Shown: positions 6,058-7,201 of the stretch, piece after piece | Layout: each line of letters opens with the position of its first letter | How positions within the stretch are numbered: position 1 is the stretch's first letter | Assembly: GCA_029562045.1 (NCBI GenBank) | Contig: JAKQWJ010000218.1 | Span: 1-7,201, forward strand | Length of the DNA: 7,201 bases | Origin: Spirochaetota bacterium | GTDB taxonomy: Bacteria; Spirochaetota; Spirochaetia; DTKZ01 | Reading direction: 5' to 3' | Notes under the pieces: model-generated | Databases searched by the model: none | Told to the model about the DNA's origin: nothing | Seen by the model: only the letters and a program-made list of their open reading frames with translations | Program-made: the position numbers and the translations under genes

Positions 6058-6977
6058 CCACCATCCCCATAAGCACCCATGATTCCCCCCCCTTCCTGCT
6101 GGATCTCATCTATCGGATGAAGATCAAGGACGTGATGACCCGGAATCTCATCACCGCCCGGAAGGAAAACAGCCTGCGGGACATCAAGCTGCTCATGAAG
6201 GAGAAGGCCATCACCGGGGTGCCCATCACCGAGCCGGAGACCAGGAGGATCCTGGGGGTCGTCTCGATGGACGACATCATCCGGGCCCTGGACGGGGGCT
6301 ACATCGACGCGCCGGCGGAGCGGCACATGAGCCGGAACCTCATCGTGCTGGACGAGGACATGCCCCTCCAGTTCGCCATCTCCTACCTGGACAAGTTCCG
6401 CTACGGCCGCTTTCCGGTTCTGAACAAGGAGCGGGAACTGGTGGGGATCATCACCAGCCGGGACATCATCGTGGCGCTGCTGGTGGAGGTGAACAAGGAG
6501 GTGGAGAAGCTGGAACAGAAGATCGTCAATCCCGTTCCCGTGGCGGGGGAGGACATCCACCTGGAGTTCGCCGTGCGGAAACTGGATTTCGAGAACGCCG
6601 GCAAAGCTTCCACGGAGATCAAGAAGGTCCTGAAAACCAGGAATCTGAACCCCCAGATCGTCCGGAGGATCGCCGTGGCATCCTACGAGCTGGAAATGAA
6701 CCAGGTGGTCCACGCCGAGGGGGGGACCATCTCCTTCGCCCTGCAGGGCGACCGGGTGGTGATCACCGCCCGGGACCTGGGGCCGGGAATCGAGGACGTG
6801 AACAAGGCCCTGCAGGAGGGTTTCTCCACCGCCAACGAGTGGGTCCGCTCCCTGGGCTTCGGGGCCGGCATGGGCCTTCCCAACGTGCGTCGGGTGTCCG
6901 ACGAGTTTTCGATTCAATCCAAGCTCGGCGAGGGCACGACGGTGAAGTCCGTCATCTTCGCCGCGGCGGAACTGTAA
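6054..6977 (+). CDS. CBS-pair / anti-sigma-like GHKL ATPase fusion protein
   Basis: A 307-residue soluble protein. Two CBS motifs (about 22-82, KIKDVMTRNLIT onward, and 88-145, ending GIITSRDIIVALL) form a Bateman module, a fold that usually senses AMP/ATP or similar ligands. A charged linker helix (145-160) leads to an RsbW/SpoIIAB-like ATPase domain (about 170-305): N box with YELEMNQVVHA (211-221), G1 DLGPGI (241-246), G2 GFGAGMGLPNVRR (268-280), G3 GEGTTV (292-297). No phospho-acceptor histidine domain is present, so it is more like a Ser/Thr protein kinase of the anti-sigma type than a two-component sensor. The start overlaps the previous stop as ATGA; a second in-frame ATG at 6117 sits right at the CBS start, but the residues before it (FLLDLIYR) look like family sequence, so I keep 6054. 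A C8 run lies at 6085-6092. Substrate and ligand are unknown. Confidence 0.9.
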   Translation: MTTIPISTHDSPPFLLDLIYRMKIKDVMTRNLITARKENSLRDIKLLMKEKAITGVPITEPETRRILGVVSMDDIIRALDGGYIDAPAERHMSRNLIVLDEDMPLQFAISYLDKFRYGRFPVLNKERELVGIITSRDIIVALLVEVNKEVEKLEQKIVNPVPVAGEDIHLEFAVRKLDFENAGKASTEIKKVLKTRNLNPQIVRRIAVASYELEMNQVVHAEGGTISFALQGDRVVITARDLGPGIEDVNKALQEGFSTANEWVRSLGFGAGMGLPNVRRVSDEFSIQSKLGEGTTVKSVIFAAAEL

Positions 6978-6988
6978 ACGAGGTGGAC

Positions 6989-7201
6989 ATGAAAATCGGG
7001 GAACTTGTGGAAAAACTGGGACTGGAAACCGTTCAGGGAGAGTGGAAGGAGCAGGAACTGAAGGGGGGGTACACCTCCGATCTCCTGTCCGATGTGATGG
7101 GTCACGCGGCCCAGGGGCAGGCCCTGATAACCATCCAGGCCCACAAGAACACGGTGGCGGTGGCCACCCTGGCGGGGATCTCGGCCATCATCATCGCCAA
7201 C
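6989..7201 (+). CDS. DRTGG-domain protein (second copy, 3' end cut by window edge)
   Basis: The first 71 residues of a second DRTGG-domain protein are visible. The ATG at 6989 follows GAGG (6980-6983) at 5-nt spacing and lies 11 nt after the stop of the CBS-ATPase gene. The start (MKIGELVEKLGLETVQGE) and the block GGYTSDLLSDVMGHA (28-42) match the family well, better than the first copy, and keep the GG of the motif. The segment ISAIIIAN at the window end corresponds to ALGIVLVNG of the first copy. The two copies are clearly related but divergent, so this is an old duplication or two subfamilies that work together, not a recent repeat. A full single-domain protein would need about 40-50 more residues; a longer multi-domain protein cannot be excluded. 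Function unknown. Confidence 0.85.
   Translation, partial: MKIGELVEKLGLETVQGEWKEQELKGGYTSDLLSDVMGHAAQGQALITIQAHKNTVAVATLAGISAIIIAN

Noticed and set aside
5997..6917. 306-codon minus-strand open frame opposite the CBS-ATPase gene
   Set aside because: The opposite strand encodes complete CBS and GHKL motifs; this frame is a His/Asp/Gly/Pro-rich shadow with no ribosome site or domain.

Overview
The window holds two divergent gene sets that meet at an AT-rich intergenic region (about 4840-5031). The left, minus-strand set is an operon for a multimeric, probably electron-bifurcating [FeFe]-hydrogenase of the Hnd/HydABC type. In transcription order it reads hndA (NuoE-like), a stand-alone GHKL ATPase, hndB (small thioredoxin-fold ferredoxin-like protein), hndC (NuoF-like, with added ferredoxin domains) and hndD (the H-cluster catalytic subunit, cut off by the left edge). 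The right, plus-strand set reads rex (NADH/NAD+-sensing repressor), a DRTGG-domain protein, a protein joining a CBS pair to an anti-sigma-like GHKL ATPase, and a second DRTGG-domain protein cut off by the right edge.

The organism is a strict anaerobe that makes or uses H2. The genes are GC-rich, clearly bacterial, have good Shine-Dalgarno sites and are tightly packed with start/stop overlaps. The hydrogenase type and regulator set fit fermenting or syntrophic anaerobes (Clostridia, or Desulfobacterota/Syntrophobacterales-like bacteria). The sequence alone does not let me choose between these. There is no sign of a mobile element, RNA gene or CRISPR.

Metabolic reading: the hydrogenase would couple NADH and reduced ferredoxin oxidation to H2 formation, or run in reverse. 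HndC carries the NADH/FMN site, HndA and HndB the small thioredoxin-fold parts, and HndD the H-cluster. Rex, transcribed away from the same region, is the obvious candidate to read the NADH/NAD+ ratio and control both directions. Each direction has a good sigma70-like promoter with a TTGCAT -35 and 17-bp spacing, and both are overlapped by short dyads that could be operators. A canonical Rex operator is not present.

The least described part is the signalling layer. Two GHKL ATPases without histidine-phosphorylation domains, one inside the hydrogenase operon and one fused to an adenylate-sensing CBS pair, lie with two DRTGG proteins around the hydrogenase. This suggests a partner-switching or energy-sensing circuit tied to H2 metabolism. 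That function is inferred from gene context; the domain content is seen in the sequence.
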